52,441 nucleotides of DNA, taken from IMG/VR virus record IMGVR_UViG_3300003781_000003, positions 1 to 52,441 of that record, one strand, 5' to 3'. This DNA is from a virus. Shown here piece after piece: positions 14,466-21,683 of this stretch (within the stretch, counting starts at the first letter, position 1; every line of letters starts with the position of its first letter). Made by a program: the position numbers and the translations under genes. The notes beneath the pieces are model-generated. The model was given only the letters and a program-made list of their open reading frames with translations. It made no database searches and had not been told where the DNA came from.

Positions 14466-14954
14466 ATGAAAAAGTTAGCAACAATTGCATTAACTGGCGC
14501 ATTAGCATTGGGTGGTTTCACGGTTATGAACATTGATACACCAAAAGCACAAGCACAAGCACAAGCTGAAGATTGGGATGGCTGTCATTATATCTGTGGA
14601 CCTGGTGAAACGGTGAATGATGTTACAGTTAAAATTCATTCTACACAAGTTACTTTTGGCAACAGCTTAATCGCAAGAATCACAAATGACCGAGCTGAAG
14701 AAATTTATTACAATGTTAGCATCGAAAAGAAAAACGGAGATAGCTGGGGAGAATTTGAAACTAACTTCCGTTGGAATAATCAGTGGGTTCCAGCTGGTTC
14801 ATACGATGATATTTCAACTTTCACAGGATATGGCGATGATGTTTATGATGATGGCACATACCGTTACAAAGTTGAAATCAAACATGCTGATGGTTCTGTA
14901 GATACAATTTACACAGCTGGAATGACAGTTACAGGAAAAGGAACAGGTGAATAA
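14466..14954 (+). CDS. Secreted protein 1
   Basis: 162 aa with a clear Sec signal peptide: MKK, a hydrophobic core (about 5-20) and an A-x-A rich site in KAQAQAQAE (cleavage near residue 34). The mature part holds two cysteines (GCHYICG, possible disulfide) and a beta-sandwich-like sequence. CGGAGG sets the start. First of three consecutive exported proteins with similar signal peptides under a host-like promoter. It could act at the cell surface (for example blocking superinfection); no family is recognised. Confidence 0.7.
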   Translation: MKKLATIALTGALALGGFTVMNIDTPKAQAQAQAEDWDGCHYICGPGETVNDVTVKIHSTQVTFGNSLIARITNDRAEEIYYNVSIEKKNGDSWGEFETNFRWNNQWVPAGSYDDISTFTGYGDDVYDDGTYRYKVEIKHADGSVDTIYTAGMTVTGKGTGE

Positions 14955-14956
14955 TT

Positions 14957-15409
14957 ATGAAAAACTTAGGAAAAATCGCATTAGTAGGAGCTTTAGCATT
15001 CGGTGGATTTACAGCAGTAGAAATTTTACAACCTTCAATTCAAGCACAGGCAGCTGTGGCTGATGATTGGCCTTACAAATATTTCCCTGAACTACACAAC
15101 GTTGACAACAACGATAGATTAAACCTTGGCAATTTAAAACAAGGTCAAACTATCACAATCAATGAACCAATTGGTGGCGGAGATTCGGCAATAGTTAAAA
15201 TTTACCGTGTAATGGACGATATGTCATTAGCTCGTTACAAAACAATCACCGATTCAGATTCAGATGAATACAATGGCAAATTCACAACAACAATTACTTC
15301 AGTTTACGAGCCAGGTAATTATGTGGCAGTAATGCAATACACTTACGAATCTGAAGGAAAATATTATAACTACTACACAACTGGCAACATGTTCACAATC
15401 AGCAAATAA
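14957..15409 (+). CDS. Secreted protein 2
   Basis: 150 aa. Signal peptide MKNLGKIALVGALAFGGFTA with cleavage expected after QAQA (about residue 32). The signal peptide closely resembles that of the gene 2 bp upstream, while the mature beta-rich domain differs (EPGNYVAVMQYTYESEGKYY), suggesting an old duplication. SD is weak (GGTGA), so translation is probably coupled to the upstream gene. Function unknown. Confidence 0.7.
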   Translation: MKNLGKIALVGALAFGGFTAVEILQPSIQAQAAVADDWPYKYFPELHNVDNNDRLNLGNLKQGQTITINEPIGGGDSAIVKIYRVMDDMSLARYKTITDSDSDEYNGKFTTTITSVYEPGNYVAVMQYTYESEGKYYNYYTTGNMFTISK

Positions 15410-15471
15410 TCAACAAGACCTGAACATGTCCCAAAACTGTTCAAAACACTAAAATTGGGGGGCAATTTATT

Positions 15472-15951
15472 ATGAAATCATGGAAAAGAAAATTAGGTGC
15501 AACAGCAATGGCTTCAGCAATCGCATTAGGAGGTATTGCTACTCTTGAACTAGCTAATCCTGTATCGAAAGCAGCGGCAGCTTCTTATGAAGGTGTTAGT
15601 GTGAATATGACACAGAACAGCTACGTAGCTCCACAAGAAGCTGTGTTTAAAGTGAAAAATAATAACAGCTATCCAATGACGGTTATTGAAATGCTTGAAA
15701 AACAAAGTCCAACTGGTGGTTTCGGATTTATCGAATATTCTACCATCATCAAGCTTCAACCAGGAGAAACTAAATCAATTACTTATGACACAACATTCCC
15801 TGACATTTGGGAAGTTTGGGACCACAACGTAACAAAAACATTCCGTACAAAAGTAATGGTATACAAAGGCATTCAAGCTGATTGGAATACAAATCAGCTG
15901 ACGTACATGGGCGATGTGTATACAAACCCGTTCAATGTAACATTCAAGTAA
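15472..15951 (+). CDS. Secreted protein 3
   Basis: 159 aa. Basic start MKSWKRKLG, hydrophobic core, and cleavage near SKAAAAS (about residue 37). The mature domain reads like an Ig/FN3-type sandwich (EAVFKVKNNNSYPMTVIEML; LQPGETKSITYDTTFPDIWE) as in intracellular-proteinase-inhibitor-like domains. TGGGGGG precedes the ATG. Third member of the exported cluster. Surface role inferred only from export. Confidence 0.7.
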   Translation: MKSWKRKLGATAMASAIALGGIATLELANPVSKAAAASYEGVSVNMTQNSYVAPQEAVFKVKNNNSYPMTVIEMLEKQSPTGGFGFIEYSTIIKLQPGETKSITYDTTFPDIWEVWDHNVTKTFRTKVMVYKGIQADWNTNQLTYMGDVYTNPFNVTFK

Positions 15952-15955
15952 GCTC

Positions 15956-16033
15956 ATGAACGAGCTTTATTATTTGCTTGTCATATGTTTGATAATATCA
16001 TTCATAATTGCGGTGATATTGTTAATGAAATAA
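15956..16033 (+). CDS. Possible 25-residue membrane peptide
   Basis: MNELYYLLVICLIISFIIAV then ILLMK: one hydrophobic helix. It begins 4 bases after the previous stop and its own stop lies within the terminator stem, as for real genes here, but no Shine-Dalgarno is visible. Translation would depend on coupling to the upstream gene. Confidence 0.35.
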   Translation: MNELYYLLVICLIISFIIAVILLMK

Positions 16034-16056
16034 GCTCTTCGGAGCTTATTTTTTTT
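16029..16056 (+). terminator. Intrinsic terminator with UUCG tetraloop
   Basis: AATAAGCTC, TTCG, GAGCTTATT and eight Ts; the C(UUCG)G loop makes it very stable. Confidence 0.92.
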
Positions 16057-16064
16057 ATATAAAA

Positions 16065-16082
16065 TTGAAAATTAATATTCAA
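16065..16082. repeat. 18-bp palindrome copy 4
   Basis: TTGAAAATTAATATTCAA, ending 7 bp before the -35 of the class B promoter at 16090. Confidence 0.88.
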
Positions 16083-16089
16083 ATATCTA

Positions 16090-16118
16090 TTGACGTATGA
16101 TGAGAACCATAGTATAAT
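16090..16118 (+). promoter_or_regulatory. Class B promoter
   Basis: TTGACG, 17 bp, TATAAT, with palindrome copy 4 just upstream. It drives 16152-16680. Confidence 0.8.
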
Positions 16119-16151
16119 AAAGAAGTAATAAGAAAGAGGAGGTAATGAACA

Positions 16152-16289
16152 ATGGAAAAGAAAGAATGTTTCATTTGTGGCAATGACAAAAAAGAGGAAA
16201 TCACGCATCAAATATTTTTCTCCGACAAGGATGGCAATGAAGGTGAATTTTACGAATGGATGTGCAAGGAAAATAAAGGTTGTTGCTAA
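16152..16289 (+). CDS. Small zinc-binding protein
   Basis: 45 aa, MEKKECFICGNDKKEEITHQ with C-x-x-C and a second C...GCC set at the end, a likely zinc knuckle. AGGAGG is 9 nt before this ATG; an earlier ATG (16145) is too close to it. Leader AAGAAAGAGG matches the candidate sRNA pairing motif. Unknown function. Confidence 0.65.
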   Translation: MEKKECFICGNDKKEEITHQIFFSDKDGNEGEFYEWMCKENKGCC

Positions 16290-16302
16290 GGAGGATATTA
16301 AA

Positions 16303-16680
16303 ATGAAAGATTTCGAAATGATGTATCGTATGCCAGGTGAGGATTTGAAAATGATGGAAGGTGTAAACAAAAAGAACACGTATGAATGTATTTCAGGGAA
16401 AATTCAAGATTGTATGGATGCTTGCAGACATGGTGAACTTGATATGTACGTTGACGATGCAGGATTGATGAAGGAATTGGAACCAAACATTCTTATCAAA
16501 CGTTCACGAACAAACAATATAACGGACAGAGACACGTTGCTGGTGGGTCCTGTGGTGTTTACAAGTACTGACCATGGAGGTAATACAATATCATTAACAC
16601 CGAAAGCTAAAGAAATTATTGCAAACATGAAACCAGCACGATTGGGATTCTGGCAAATATATATCATTGAAGCTTACTGA
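16303..16680 (+). CDS. Hypothetical protein
   Basis: 125 aa from ATG 16303 after AGGAGG. The middle has DACRHGELDMYVDDAGLMKE and the C-terminal half RDTLLVGPVVFTSTDHGGNT, a pattern reminiscent of phage DUF3846-like proteins, not secure. Second gene of a palindrome-linked class B operon, ending at a terminator. Confidence 0.6.
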   Translation: MKDFEMMYRMPGEDLKMMEGVNKKNTYECISGKIQDCMDACRHGELDMYVDDAGLMKELEPNILIKRSRTNNITDRDTLLVGPVVFTSTDHGGNTISLTPKAKEIIANMKPARLGFWQIYIIEAY

Positions 16681-16683
16681 TTT

Positions 16684-16716
16684 AATCGGAGGACAAATCC
16701 TCCGATTATTTTTTTT
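16684..16716 (+). terminator. Intrinsic terminator
   Basis: AATCGGAGG pairs with CCTCCGATT (16699-16707), then a T-run. Confidence 0.92.
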
Positions 16717-16733
16717 GGTTTTTTGTTTAGCTC

Positions 16734-16761
16734 CTTACAATTTCGGTTTCGTCAATATAAT
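16734..16761 (+). promoter_or_regulatory. Class A promoter P13
   Basis: CTTACA, 16 bp ending TCAA, TATAAT, then GTAA. It heads the operon 16800-18562. Confidence 0.8.
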
Positions 16762-16799
16762 AGTAAAGTAACAACGAACAACGAAAGGAAATGAACAAC

Positions 16800-16931
16800 A
16801 TGTTCGAAACAATTTGCGGTTTAGTTTTATGGTTCACATCTTACACAATTGTGACAGATGAAAAATCAGGTTACATTGACCACGCATTTGCAATATTATT
16901 TTTTATTGCTGGAGCATCATTGATGTTTTGA
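16800..16931 (+). CDS. Tiny two-helix membrane protein
   Basis: 43 aa with two hydrophobic segments around a short polar loop (TDEKSGYIDHA). AAAGGA is best spaced for ATG 16800. Its TGA stop lies within palindrome copy 5. Function unknown. Confidence 0.6.
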   Translation: MFETICGLVLWFTSYTIVTDEKSGYIDHAFAILFFIAGASLMF

Positions 16932-16945
16932 ATATTAATATTCAA
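16928..16945. repeat. 18-bp palindrome copy 5
   Basis: Perfect TTGAATATTAATATTCAA. It overlaps the stop codon of the previous gene and directly abuts the AGGAGG (16946-16951) of the next. Confidence 0.9.
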
Positions 16946-16957
16946 AGGAGGAAACAA

Positions 16958-17095
16958 ATGGATGAATTGAAACAAACGATGAAGGAGCATATTGAAGAGT
17001 TATTAGCTCAAGGTGTCCCACAATTGGAAATTGAAATTGAATTAATGTTTTTTATGAAGAAAGTGATTTACAAGGAAAGATACGAAAATAACTAA
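16958..17095 (+). CDS. Hypothetical acidic helical peptide
   Basis: 45 aa, MDELKQTMKEHIEELLAQGV then a short helix with MFFMKK. Strong AGGAGG abutting palindrome copy 5 is its ribosome site, so binding of a protein at the palindrome, or its folding in RNA, would affect this gene first. No family recognised. Confidence 0.6.
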   Translation: MDELKQTMKEHIEELLAQGVPQLEIEIELMFFMKKVIYKERYENN

Positions 17096-17120
17096 ATTAA
17101 ATCAAATGGAGGAAATTAAA

Positions 17121-17597
17121 ATGATTAAAATGAAACTTGAAGTTGGCGCTGAGGTAACAATTAAGAAGGATTTAGTAGTTAATGATAGATACGGTAATGC
17201 TTTAAACGATAGAAAAGCTATGTTTGCACATTCTATGAAACAATATTTAGGCAAAAAAGCAAAAATTACAAAAATTTCTACGCATGGTTACAGACTCGAT
17301 ATTGACAATGGCACTTGGACGTGGACAGAAGATATGGTTGATGTTGTCAAAAAAGAAAAACCAGCCATTGAAGTTAAAACATTTGTTCAAACCACAGGAA
17401 GACAAGTTATTCAATTGGTTAAAGTGATTTACAACAACCCAACTACGATTCTTTTCTATAAGAGCGATTTAGGTAAAGAATACAAAGTAATTGCGAAATG
17501 TGCTCCTGAAGACACATACAACAAAGAAAAAGGTCTTCAAGCTTGTGTGCTAAAAGCTATCATCAAAGAAAGCAATCGTGAATTGAGAAAGCTGTAA
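17121..17597 (+). CDS. Hypothetical protein with SH3-like N-terminal module
   Basis: 158 aa from ATG 17121 (TGGAGG 8 nt upstream; an in-frame ATG at 17106 would use the SD itself as codons). Residues 1-75 (KMKLEVGAEVTIKKDLVV to TWTWTEDMVDVV) look like a small beta-barrel module that recurs in other proteins here. The rest is alpha/beta with a basic end. Coupled (TAATG) to the next gene. Confidence 0.6.
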   Translation: MIKMKLEVGAEVTIKKDLVVNDRYGNALNDRKAMFAHSMKQYLGKKAKITKISTHGYRLDIDNGTWTWTEDMVDVVKKEKPAIEVKTFVQTTGRQVIQLVKVIYNNPTTILFYKSDLGKEYKVIAKCAPEDTYNKEKGLQACVLKAIIKESNRELRKL

Positions 17598-17794
17598 TGA
17601 AGCACATTACAAAGCGACCAAGCTTTAAGAAAATCAAGTCGGATGATAACATATGTCCGACTTGCAATTCTTATTGTATTGGCATAACCACGACAAAGCT
17701 TGGCGGTTTCTTTACGAAAACCAAACGCATGAAAAGCTACTCTTGTTTTAAATGTGGTACTGAATGGAACATGGGTTGGAAAGAAACTGAGTAA
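17597..17794 (+). CDS. Zinc-ribbon protein
   Basis: 65 aa, very basic. CPTCNSYC and CFKCGTEW form a C-x2-C...C-x2-C ribbon separated by TTTKLGGFFTKTKRMKSYS. Start overlaps the previous stop by one base. Probably nucleic-acid or RNAP binding, by analogy to small zinc ribbons; no direct evidence. Confidence 0.65.
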   Translation: MKHITKRPSFKKIKSDDNICPTCNSYCIGITTTKLGGFFTKTKRMKSYSCFKCGTEWNMGWKETE

Positions 17795-17817
17795 AATCGG
17801 AATTTTAGGAGGATGAA

Positions 17818-18258
17818 ATGGAGTTTTTATTTTTATTTATTGGAGCACTGTTTGGTATTCCAGCAGGTATTGTTACTTCATTAATTTTAAAAAAATATCA
17901 TGAATGGGAATTAGCAAAAATTGATATTGAATTTAAACATTTAAAGGAAGTTAAAAGCAAGAAAATTAAAAAAATGAATCATCAAGAATTGATAACAATA
18001 GATGAAATTTTTTATCCTGTATTTGGTAGACAAACTTATTTTAAAGAATTTGATTATGTGAATTGGGTACGTGCAAGTGCTTTTATTTTAGCATCTTGTT
18101 ATGATAATTGTAATATACCAAAAGACAAAACTATTGAATATGTTTTGAAAAATGCACATTTCCCAGAAGGAAAAGAAGGGTTTAAGGAGTTATTAAACGA
18201 AACACAAAGATGGTATGATTATTCTATTTATAAAAGCATGAATGAAATTTCTAAATAA
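17818..18258 (+). CDS. Membrane-anchored hypothetical protein
   Basis: 146 aa. One N-terminal membrane helix (about 3-25), then a Lys-rich linker and a cytosolic helical domain. TTAGGAGG sets the start. Codon use is even more A/T-rich than its neighbours, a possible sign of separate origin. Unknown function; it precedes the PQ-loop transporter. Confidence 0.6.
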   Translation: MEFLFLFIGALFGIPAGIVTSLILKKYHEWELAKIDIEFKHLKEVKSKKIKKMNHQELITIDEIFYPVFGRQTYFKEFDYVNWVRASAFILASCYDNCNIPKDKTIEYVLKNAHFPEGKEGFKELLNETQRWYDYSIYKSMNEISK

Positions 18259-18280
18259 CAAAACATCAGGAGGAAACATC

Positions 18281-18562
18281 ATGGCATCATTTTTCAATAT
18301 TTTACAACTTATCGGAGGAATTATTTTATCTGTAGGATATATTCCACAAATTATTAAGATTCTCAAGACGAAATCTGTAGATGATTTCAGCTTATTATAT
18401 TTATCATGTTTAGCGGTTGGTATTTGGTTTATGGAAGCTTATGCAATGTACATGTGGTTCGTACAACACACCGCAGGAGCTTTTATGATTACTAATACAT
18501 TTGCAACAATACTATCGACCAGTGAGTTTTTGCTGGTACTGAAACATCGTAACCGAGCTTAA
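18281..18562 (+). CDS. SemiSWEET/PQ-loop small transporter
   Basis: 93 aa from ATG 18281 (AGGAGG upstream). Three membrane helices with the signature GYIPQIIKILKTKSVDDFSL in helix 1 and the loop, which is the PQ motif of the MtN3/SemiSWEET family. Family members of 85-100 residues dimerise to carry sugars. Finding a complete one in a phage replication/accessory operon is unusual; it might alter sugar flux in the infected cell. Ends at a terminator whose loop includes the stop. Confidence 0.85.
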   Translation: MASFFNILQLIGGIILSVGYIPQIIKILKTKSVDDFSLLYLSCLAVGIWFMEAYAMYMWFVQHTAGAFMITNTFATILSTSEFLLVLKHRNRA

Positions 18563-18582
18563 TTGCTCGGTTATTTTTTTTT
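18550..18582 (+). terminator. Intrinsic terminator
   Basis: TAACCGAGC pairs with GCTCGGTTA, then a long T-run. Confidence 0.92.
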
Positions 18583-18598
18583 ATTTTTTATTTGCTGT

Positions 18599-18626
18599 CT
18601 TACATTTGAAGTGCTTTCAATACAAT
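18599..18626 (+). promoter_or_regulatory. Class A promoter P14
   Basis: CTTACA, 16 bp ending TCAA, TACAAT, then GTAA. It heads the operon 18664-20200. Confidence 0.8.
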
Positions 18627-18663
18627 ATCGGTGTAATGAAAAACAATTATTGGAGGAAATGAT

Positions 18664-19011
18664 ATGTTAAAACTAGCACACAAAATACTTAACGAAGCTC
18701 GAGAAAATAAACCATATTTTCTACGAACTGATTTACCTGAAACAATCGTATTAAAAAACAAAAAATTTAAATTAAAGAAAGTAACAACACAGAGCAACAA
18801 TATTGTGAAGTATTCGTTTCATAAAAACACGTTAAGCGTAAATGTTTTTTATCTATATGGAGTTTTAGTAAAAGTTAGCGTAAAAAGATATGGGAAAAAA
18901 TCTAGGATTTTCAATGTTGAAAACGAAAATGGCGTTTTCCTTGATATGCTAGATGAGCGAGATGATAAAGTTGAAAAGATTTTAAAAACAAATACACAAG
19001 GAGGATTATAA
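18664..19011 (+). CDS. Hypothetical basic protein
   Basis: 115 aa, Lys-rich, with beta-strands in the middle (LSVNVFYLYGVLVKVSVKRY). TGGAGG sets the start. It abuts the next ATG (0-bp gap). No recognised family. First gene of a string of six small ORFs. Confidence 0.6.
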   Translation: MLKLAHKILNEARENKPYFLRTDLPETIVLKNKKFKLKKVTTQSNNIVKYSFHKNTLSVNVFYLYGVLVKVSVKRYGKKSRIFNVENENGVFLDMLDERDDKVEKILKTNTQGGL

Positions 19012-19182
19012 ATGATTTGGATTGTGTTAGCAGGTGCTGTTTTCAATATAATGATGGCGCTGGTTACAAAGACTGACAATTTTCAAAGCTCAATGTTTTT
19101 CAAAGTAATTCCATTTTTCTTAGGAATGAGCGTATTGCTTTATGTCTTAATGGAAATGGGAATCATCGTAGGAGGTAAATAA
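19012..19182 (+). CDS. Small membrane protein
   Basis: 56 aa with two hydrophobic helices (about 1-17 and 30-53). AGGAGG within the end of the preceding gene is its SD. Function unknown. Confidence 0.6.
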   Translation: MIWIVLAGAVFNIMMALVTKTDNFQSSMFFKVIPFFLGMSVLLYVLMEMGIIVGGK

Positions 19183-19183
19183 T

Positions 19184-19321
19184 ATGTCAGAATTTTGGTC
19201 GGATTTCATTTTAGCATTTTTAGTTTATCATCTTGGTTTCTTTGCAGGAACTTTCCGTGCAACCATGAAAATGAATAAAAAGAAGGAGGAAAATAAAAAT
19301 GGGGACAAGATTGGTTTTTAA
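19184..19321 (+). CDS. Small membrane protein
   Basis: 45 aa: one hydrophobic helix (about 8-24) and a Lys-rich tail. SD GTAGGAGG lies in the end of the upstream ORF. It overlaps the next gene by 23 bases in another frame. Confidence 0.6.
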   Translation: MSEFWSDFILAFLVYHLGFFAGTFRATMKMNKKKEENKNGDKIGF

Positions 19322-19478
19322 ACATGTAGCAGGTGATGTGTTCTTTATCGCTAGCTCAGATGTTCGTGGTTACAAGGAAGACCGTTATGTAAATGGTAAT
19401 CATGTTATTAGAGCTCTTGAATCAAAAGATATTATTGTTGAAGTAATCCGTCAAGACGGAAGCAAATGGTATAACTAA
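19299..19478 (+). CDS. Hypothetical small protein
   Basis: 59 aa, beta-rich, with DVRGYKEDRYVNGNHVIRAL; looks like a small globular domain. AAGGAGG is 8 nt before the ATG and lies in the overlapping upstream gene. Function unknown. Confidence 0.6.
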   Translation: MGTRLVFKHVAGDVFFIASSDVRGYKEDRYVNGNHVIRALESKDIIVEVIRQDGSKWYN

Positions 19479-19491
19479 GGAGGAAATTATT

Positions 19492-19896
19492 ATGACAGTA
19501 CGTTGGGATGACAGAAAAGATGTTGAAGTTCTTATGGGAAAAACATTAGCAAAAATTGAAAATATTGATGGTGAAATCCTTTATTTCCATACAACTGAAG
19601 GAGAAATTTACAAAATGTGGCACGAACAAGATTGTTGTGAAAGTGTCAGCCTTGCTGAAGTTATTGGTGATTTGGATGATTTAATTGGCAAACCATTAAC
19701 AATGGCAGAAAAAACATCACAAGAAGGTCCAGAAGATTCTTGGGGAACAAGCACATGGACATTTTACAAATTCGCAACGCTTAATGGTTATGTTACATTG
19801 CGCTGGGTTGGAGAATCAAATGGTTATTATTCTGAAGGAGTAGATTTTGGTATCCTGACAGATACTCAGGATGAAGAGTTTTGTCCAGTATTTTAA
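19492..19896 (+). CDS. Hypothetical protein with HEQDCCE motif
   Basis: 134 aa. MWHEQDCCESVSLAEVIGDL followed by DDLIGKPLTMAEK is the pattern of a conserved phage family (I associate it with DUF7448-like proteins). WTFYKFATLNGYVTLRWVGE gives a beta-sheet core. Function unknown. AGGAGG sets the start. Confidence 0.65.
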   Translation: MTVRWDDRKDVEVLMGKTLAKIENIDGEILYFHTTEGEIYKMWHEQDCCESVSLAEVIGDLDDLIGKPLTMAEKTSQEGPEDSWGTSTWTFYKFATLNGYVTLRWVGESNGYYSEGVDFGILTDTQDEEFCPVF

Positions 19897-20018
19897 CATT
19901 TTTGTTGCTGTGGTTTTTCATATACACAGCAACAAATTTGATTTATATATATGCTCCACATTGGTTGCCAGAATACATTCATAAGGAAATTAAAAAAATT
20001 CGAGGAGACGATGAATAA
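19881..20018 (+). CDS. Small membrane protein with TTG start
   Basis: 45 aa from TTG 19881, with AGGA 9 nt upstream inside the end of the previous gene. Hydrophobic helix MSSILTFLLLWFFIYT, then a charged tail HKEIKKIRGDDE. Its TAA shares a base with the next ATG (TAATG). The start is the least certain part. Confidence 0.55.
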   Translation: MSSILTFLLLWFFIYTATNLIYIYAPHWLPEYIHKEIKKIRGDDE

Positions 20019-20200
20019 TGTTAAATATTATCCACAAGCTAACCGAAAAGCTTGACCAATTCAAAGGTTTTTCAACTGGTTACACAACAAAGAACAACAA
20101 ACAAATGCTGGTCAATATTGACGGTGTTAATTACAAGCTGACGATTCAAAAGCTTGATGAAGGTGAACTTACATTTAAGACGGTAGAAAAACATTTATAA
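20018..20200 (+). CDS. Hypothetical small protein
   Basis: 60 aa, amphipathic helix then a beta meander (KQMLVNIDGVNYKLTIQKLD). Ribosome site CGAGGAG lies inside the preceding ORF. Last gene before class A promoter P15; no terminator seen. Confidence 0.6.
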   Translation: MLNIIHKLTEKLDQFKGFSTGYTTKNNKQMLVNIDGVNYKLTIQKLDEGELTFKTVEKHL

Positions 20201-20217
20201 AAAAGTTTCTCGCTCGC

Positions 20218-20245
20218 CTTACAAAAAATGTGCTTTCAATACAAT
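20218..20245 (+). promoter_or_regulatory. Class A promoter P15
   Basis: CTTACA, 16 bp ending TCAA, TACAAT (a second TACAAT overlaps at 20245), then GTAA. It heads the NAD-salvage operon. Confidence 0.8.
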
Positions 20246-20284
20246 ACAATTGTAAAACAAAAACAAAACATTGGAGGAATTGAA

Positions 20285-20671
20285 ATGAAAATTACACCAG
20301 AATTAGTTGTTGAAGCTTATAAAAACACAAATATCCGTCCTATTTGGGCAAGTTTCGTTGAAAACGAAGGAACTTGTGGTTGTGCATTAACAGCTCTTTA
20401 TGCAAATAAAGTTGATAGCAAAAATTCTTACAGCGTTGCTCGTGATTTAAAAAATAACGGTTGGTTAATAGAACGAATTGCTAAAGAGTTAAAATTGCCA
20501 AAAGATTTCAATATGGATGCTTTCTACCTTGGTTTCGATTATCCAGAAACAAAGCACGAAAAAAGCAAACCAGATTATGAAACATACATTTTAGGTCAAG
20601 AAACACGTAAGCTCGTTGAAAAAGAAATAGGACCTGTAGCTTGTTGGAACGAAGTAATCCGAGCATGGTAA
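20285..20671 (+). CDS. Hypothetical protein leading the NAD-salvage operon
   Basis: 128 aa from ATG 20285 (TGGAGG upstream). Contains WASFVENEGTCGCALTALYA, a conserved-looking core with two Cys, and a helical C-terminus. Several phage proteins share a similar cysteine-rich ALTAL pattern but have no function. It overlaps the next ORF by 7 bases. Confidence 0.6.
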   Translation: MKITPELVVEAYKNTNIRPIWASFVENEGTCGCALTALYANKVDSKNSYSVARDLKNNGWLIERIAKELKLPKDFNMDAFYLGFDYPETKHEKSKPDYETYILGQETRKLVEKEIGPVACWNEVIRAW

Positions 20672-20841
20672 GCGAGCCATTGTTCGGGTTCGCCCACTAT
20701 AATCGTTGTATTCTTTCAAAGCGTAAGCTTATTCAATATTACGAACGAAAAGGAAATGACGGAGCTGTTATGGTATTAGAAAATGAAATATTCCGTTTGC
20801 AAGAAAAAATAAAAATGATTACTGGAGGTAAAACAAAATGA
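20665..20841 (+). CDS. Hypothetical small protein
   Basis: 58 aa from ATG 20665; a C-terminal helix includes LENEIFRLQEKIKMITGG. SD is poor, and the start overlaps the upstream stop, so translation is probably coupled. It overlaps the Prs start by 4 bases (ATGA-type). Confidence 0.5.
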   Translation: MVSEPLFGFAHYNRCILSKRKLIQYYERKGNDGAVMVLENEIFRLQEKIKMITGGKTK

Positions 20842-21668
20842 TTAGATTAAATGGCAATGTTGTTAAATTCGAACAATTCCCAAACGGTGAAACAAAATTC
20901 GAACATGATGAGCTCAGAGTCGGCACGTTCAACAAAATTTTATTTAAATATGAGGATGATTCTGATTTAATCAAATTAGATTTCTTAAAAAGCTATCTTG
21001 ATGAGCGATATGGCAAAATAAATACTTGTTTGTACATTGCGTATATGCCATATAGCCGAATGGACAGAAGCGAAGATTTTTCTCCATTCACACTAAAATA
21101 TGTAGCTAAAATGATTAATGCTATGGGATTCAATAAAGTTAAAATTATTGAGCCACATTCAGATGTAACACCAGCATTAATTGACCGATGCGAACCATTA
21201 TACATCAATTTCTTCCTTCTTAATCAAGTTAAAAAAGAAGTTGATTTCAATGATGATGAGGATTATATCATGTTCCCAGATGCTGGTGCAGCGAAACGAT
21301 ATGCTAAAATGCGACCAAAGAATGTTATCATTGGCAACAAAGTCCGTGATTTCCATACAGGACGTATTAAAAAATATAGCTTACAAAGTGATTTCGTTGG
21401 CAAAGGTAAAAAAGTAATTATTGTCGATGATTTATCATCATTCGGTGGTACATTTGTAAAAGCTGAAGAATCATTGAGCGCAGCTGGATTTGATTATGTT
21501 CATCTATTAGTTGCACACGCTGAAAACAGCATTTTCAAAGGTGATTTGTTCTCAAGCATGGATAGAATTTTCACAACTGACAGCATGTTAACTGACCATG
21601 TTAATTGGGAAAATGCAAAGTACAAACCACAGTTACGAGTTTACGATATTGAAAGCATTATTAAATAA
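20838..21668 (+). CDS. prs: Ribose-phosphate pyrophosphokinase-like enzyme (Prs, or ADPR-pyrophosphate synthetase)
   Basis: 276 aa. Motifs of the PRPP synthetase family: FPNGETKF near residue 15, YMPYSRMDR near 69, and the PRPP loop VIIVDDLSSFGGTF near 193. Canonical Prs makes PRPP from ribose-5-phosphate and ATP. Adjacent to NadV, this is the gene pair known from phage NAD-salvage operons; in the described NARP1 pathway the Prs homologue instead makes ADP-ribose pyrophosphate. It is shorter than bacterial Prs (about 315 aa). TGGAGG sets the start. Which substrate is used cannot be read from sequence by eye. Confidence 0.88.
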   Translation: MIRLNGNVVKFEQFPNGETKFEHDELRVGTFNKILFKYEDDSDLIKLDFLKSYLDERYGKINTCLYIAYMPYSRMDRSEDFSPFTLKYVAKMINAMGFNKVKIIEPHSDVTPALIDRCEPLYINFFLLNQVKKEVDFNDDEDYIMFPDAGAAKRYAKMRPKNVIIGNKVRDFHTGRIKKYSLQSDFVGKGKKVIIVDDLSSFGGTFVKAEESLSAAGFDYVHLLVAHAENSIFKGDLFSSMDRIFTTDSMLTDHVNWENAKYKPQLRVYDIESIIK

Positions 21669-21683
21669 TAGGAGGAATTTAAA

